In this document: positions 6,140 to 8,469 of the stretch, in pieces | Numbering within the stretch: position 1 is the first letter of the stretch | Layout of the letters: each line of letters starts with the position of its first letter | Assembly (NCBI GenBank): GCA_020048935.1 | Contig: JAIFLS010000099.1 | Coordinates: 1-8,469 of the forward strand | Direction: 5' to 3' | DNA from: a bacterium | Lineage (GTDB): Bacteria > Verrucomicrobiota > Kiritimatiellia > UBA8416 | DNA: 8,469 nucleotides | Notes under the pieces: generated by a model | Database searches by the model: none | What the model was told of the DNA's origin: nothing | Seen by the model: the letters and a program-made list of their open reading frames with translations, nothing else | Program-made: the position numbers and the translations under genes

Positions 6140-7515
6140 TGCACATCCCCTTCGGTTGCCGGAGGCTGGAGAAAGACGTTGCGCGCGATCACGCGGCGAA
6201 CAAAACCGGCATGACTGGCGAGGGAATCGCGGATGTTCTCTTCGAGCCCCGCTTCTCCGCGACGCTGATAATACGCGACCGACTCCAGGTAGGTTTGGGT
6301 GATTCTGGCTGATGCAAGCCCGATGTAGGGACTGAGATATGATGGCGGGGTCTCAGCGGCCAGTTCCGCCATGATCTGCCCTATCGACTGCCCGCCGAAA
6401 AACGGATTCGGCTCCTTGAATGCAGGCAGGTCCCAGGCTTCCTTGAACGCGGGTACGATATTGGTGCTGCGGAACCGATTTGCAAGATCCTTGGTGTTCA
6501 AGTAGAGGAACTTTGCCAGCTCCCAGGCCAGTTCCTGCTGTTTGCTGGACTTGGTTATAGCCAGCCCCGTACCGCCCCAGGTGCTGGTGCGGCATCCCCC
6601 CTCTTCCCAGGCCGGAAGGGGTATGATACCCATATTGCCGTTCTGGTTGGGCAGATCCATCTCAAATGTCTTTGTGCGCCAATCAGGACAGAAGTAGAAG
6701 AGAACCAGGCCATCGTTCATCGCCTGGGTAAGACTCTGCCCCCACCCTGCCTCGTACCCGATACGATTCTCGCCGACTGTCTGGCGTACGTACCAGGCGA
6801 TTGTTTTCACAACGATCTCGCTGTCAAATGCGACATTGCCAGCCGCGTCAAAAAGCTGACCACCGCGCTGAAGCAGCAAAATACGGAGCCCCGTATCCGC
6901 GCTCATCGGCATGTCTAATGCATAACGATCGATATTGCCGTCCCCGTCCAAGTCCTTGACGACAGACTGTCCCATCGCGACAAAATCATCCCATGTCTTG
7001 AGACGGGTGACATCAATACCGAGTTGTGCGATCAGATCCCGGCGATAGGCGAGACCCACAGGATGGATATCGTGTGGCAGCGCAAAGATGCGACCACGAC
7101 TGGACCATGTGCTGAAACGTGTTTCCACCATCCGGGAGTAAATGCCCTCGGCGTGCAGCCGGTCGGTCAAGTCCACGAGACCGACATCTTCCAGCGGCCC
7201 TCGTGTAAAAAAACCGATCGACCCGTTAAGCAGCTCCACCATATCCGGCACATCCGCGCCGGTCAGCAGGGCGGATTGCAGACGGCTCTGCAGGGCGCGC
7301 GAGTCGACGAGCTGCAACTGGACCTTGACACCATGTTTCGCCTCGAACTCGGGCAGCGCCGCACGGTAATCCGCCTCGTGGTTTGGCGCAAATATGGCCA
7401 TCACCAGGTCGGGACGCTCCGCCTGCCGCTGGTGCGAGAGAAACAGGTGAGTGCCACCCGTCACACCGGCAAGCACGAGAATGATACCGGCCGCTTTTCC
7501 GTATGGATAATTCAT
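6136..7515 (-). CDS. Extracellular solute-binding protein (family 1) of a carbohydrate ABC transporter
   Basis: 459 aa from ATG 7515, chosen because GAGGT sits eight bases upstream; the longer frame would need a TTG at 7530. The protein binds the substrate outside the membrane and hands it to the MalF/MalG-type pair. Family features are an early FAPNHEADYRAALPEFEAKHG (split over 42-62), GADVPDMVELL (86-96), GRIFALPHDIHPVGLAYRRD (141-160), TWDDF (174-178) and WGGTGLAI (313-320). The N-terminus has a hydrophobic stretch (about 8-26) but no lipobox cysteine and no obvious AxA cleavage site, so it may stay membrane-anchored or use an atypical signal. DLDGDGNID (188-196) has the DxDxDG pattern of a calcium-binding loop. 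The protein is longer than the usual 400-430 aa. The ligand is unknown; context suggests a sugar or polyol. Confidence 0.92.
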   Translation of the reverse strand: MNYPYGKAAGIILVLAGVTGGTHLFLSHQRQAERPDLVMAIFAPNHEADYRAALPEFEAKHGVKVQLQLVDSRALQSRLQSALLTGADVPDMVELLNGSIGFFTRGPLEDVGLVDLTDRLHAEGIYSRMVETRFSTWSSRGRIFALPHDIHPVGLAYRRDLIAQLGIDVTRLKTWDDFVAMGQSVVKDLDGDGNIDRYALDMPMSADTGLRILLLQRGGQLFDAAGNVAFDSEIVVKTIAWYVRQTVGENRIGYEAGWGQSLTQAMNDGLVLFYFCPDWRTKTFEMDLPNQNGNMGIIPLPAWEEGGCRTSTWGGTGLAITKSSKQQELAWELAKFLYLNTKDLANRFRSTNIVPAFKEAWDLPAFKEPNPFFGGQSIGQIMAELAAETPPSYLSPYIGLASARITQTYLESVAYYQRRGEAGLEENIRDSLASHAGFVRRVIARNVFLQPPATEGDVQ

Positions 7516-7585
7516 CAACACTGACCTCAAAAACCTACAAACTTTAAAGGGCGTGGTAAATACATGCTTTCATACACCCACCAAC
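7516..7585 (-). other. Gap between epimerase and solute-binding-protein genes
   Basis: 70 bp holding the ribosome binding site GAGGT (7524-7528, minus strand). A weak candidate promoter reads TTGGTG (7579-7584) then 16 bases then TATTTA (7557-7562) on the minus strand. It would allow extra transcription of the binding protein relative to the epimerase. I see no terminator, so the four genes could also be one transcript. Confidence 0.25.
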
Positions 7586-8347
7586 CTATTCGCACATCAA
7601 GGCAATCGCGGCAGGCAGTTCGGTTTCAGGATGCGGGATTTTCCCCTCGATCGAGATCCGCCCGTCGTACCGAACCGCTGCCAGCGCCGCGAAGAAGCTG
7701 GTAAAATCGCAAGTTTCCGCGCCAGGGGCATAGCGGTTCGGGATGGTCGCGATATGCACATGAGCCAGCAGATGCCCGTGTTCCACGATGCTCCGGACCG
7801 GATCGCCATCGCGCATCATGTGGTAGGCATCCGCCAGCAGGCGTATCGACGGATGCGCCACTTCGTCAACCAGCCCGGCACACTCGTCAACGGTGTTGAG
7901 CACGTTGCATTCGGCCTTGTTCAAGGGTTCAACCGCCACAGTAATGCCATGCGCCAGGGCAATCGGACCGACCATACGGCAGAAGGTGACAATCTGTTCG
8001 TGCGCCCGTTTGCGATCAAATCCAACGGGAATCTGCCGTGCGCCCCCGGAACCGAAGACAATGATCTCAAGACCGATCCGCTCGGCGCGTTCCATGACCG
8101 TTCTGACGTAGGCATCAAGCGCCTGCCCATCCACCGCCGGCCCCGTGATCTTGAGTGACCCCGGAACGAAAGAGTTGGCAACCTCATAAGGAAGGTGAGA
8201 CGCCTGAACCGCCGCGCATGCCGCTTGAAATGCCGGTTCCGGCGCCAAGGGGCACAACAGATCCGCTACCGACCACTCCATGTAATCGTACGCGGCCTGC
8301 GCCGCAATCGACCCGATCGTCATGCCACCACAGACACCATATTTCAT
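7586..8347 (-). CDS. Sugar isomerase/epimerase, xylose-isomerase-like TIM barrel (D-tagatose 3-epimerase group)
   Basis: 253 aa from ATG 8347, preceded by AGGAG six bases upstream; an in-frame GTG at 8368 lacks such a site. It is predicted to be a cytoplasmic, metal-dependent enzyme that moves a carbonyl or inverts a carbon in a ketose or related sugar. Residues of the ketose 3-epimerase active site appear in order with nearly the family spacing. The metal ligands are E140 (VEPLN), D173 (LADAYHM), H198 (HVHIA) and E234 (ISIEGK). The substrate-contact residues are E146, H176 and R205 (PNRYAPG). The match of E140/E146 and D173/H176 spacing to D-tagatose 3-epimerase is good. Similar folds also include IolE, hydroxypyruvate isomerase and endonuclease IV, so the exact substrate is open. 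It is the first gene before the transporter operon and presumably processes the imported compound. Confidence 0.85.
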   Translation of the reverse strand: MKYGVCGGMTIGSIAAQAAYDYMEWSVADLLCPLAPEPAFQAACAAVQASHLPYEVANSFVPGSLKITGPAVDGQALDAYVRTVMERAERIGLEIIVFGSGGARQIPVGFDRKRAHEQIVTFCRMVGPIALAHGITVAVEPLNKAECNVLNTVDECAGLVDEVAHPSIRLLADAYHMMRDGDPVRSIVEHGHLLAHVHIATIPNRYAPGAETCDFTSFFAALAAVRYDGRISIEGKIPHPETELPAAIALMCE

Positions 8348-8370
8348 AACTGACTCCTGCTCAGCCACCG

Positions 8371-8411
8371 CACAACATCACATTCAACGGTGCGACGAAC
8401 ACGACATCACA
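8371..8411. repeat. Pair of 12 bp direct repeats upstream of the epimerase gene
   Basis: CACAACATCACA at 8371-8382 and CACGACATCACA at 8400-8411 differ at one base and start 29 bp apart. On the minus strand they read TGTGATGTyGTG. They lie between the epimerase start codon and the candidate -10 box. That would place them in the 5' untranslated region, where they could be regulator sites. Their function is inferred only from position. Confidence 0.4.
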
Positions 8412-8429
8412 ACCCTTCTCTACAAAGCC

Positions 8430-8469
8430 ACTATACGGCAAAGCCATGTGTGCATGGTAGCTTTTTTTT
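8430..8469 (-). promoter_or_regulatory. Candidate promoter with overlapping inverted repeat for the epimerase/transporter operon
   Basis: On the minus strand TATAGT (8430-8435) is a good -10 box. Seventeen bases upstream is only ACCATG, a poor -35. An eight-base A-tract (8462-8469) lies where an UP element would sit, about 40 bases before the inferred start of transcription. CCATG-N4-CATGG (8444-8457) is a perfect 5 bp inverted repeat overlapping the -35, and could be an operator. Read on the plus strand, the same bases form AAAG-CCATG-loop-CATGG-TAG-CTTT plus a T-run, which resembles an intrinsic terminator for rightward transcription. The window ends inside the T-run, so the full element is not visible. 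Confidence 0.3.

Overview
The window holds two gene modules that face each other and meet near position 4252-4334. The left half (+ strand) is GC-rich and carries maturation genes for [FeFe] hydrogenase: hydG (199-1575), an aspartate ammonia-lyase/fumarase superfamily lyase (1584-3011) and hydF (2995-4251). They are tightly packed (8 bp gap, then a 17 bp overlap) and are probably one transcript. HydG makes the Fe(CO)2(CN) synthon from tyrosine, and HydF is the GTPase scaffold that delivers the finished [2Fe] subcluster to the hydrogenase. The lyase sits physically between them. Its likely contribution is ammonia for the azadithiolate bridge of the H-cluster, which is an inference from position and family. 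HydE and the hydrogenase itself are not in the window.

The right half (- strand) is visibly less GC-rich. Read right to left, it carries a sugar isomerase/epimerase of the D-tagatose 3-epimerase fold (8347-7586), an extracellular solute-binding protein (7515-6136) and two carbohydrate ABC permeases of MalF type (6139-5261) and MalG type (5264-4335). The last three genes overlap by ATGA and are translationally coupled. This looks like an uptake operon for a carbohydrate or polyol, plus a cytoplasmic isomerase that acts on the imported compound. No ATPase gene is present, so the transporter must use one encoded elsewhere.

The organism is probably a GC-rich bacterium with an anaerobic, fermentative or hydrogen-evolving phase, because it matures an [FeFe] hydrogenase and imports carbohydrate. 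The phylum cannot be fixed from this sequence. No RNA genes, mobile elements, CRISPR arrays or pseudogenes were seen.

Non-coding sequence is limited to four places. The leader in front of hydG (37-198) has a small palindrome. The 83 bp convergent gap has no convincing terminator. A 70 bp gap precedes the binding-protein gene. The region upstream of the epimerase (8348-8469) holds a candidate promoter, an inverted repeat and a pair of 12 bp direct repeats. The points most worth a second look are the lyase embedded in the maturation operon, with its substituted active-site position, and the repeat-rich regulatory region at the right edge.
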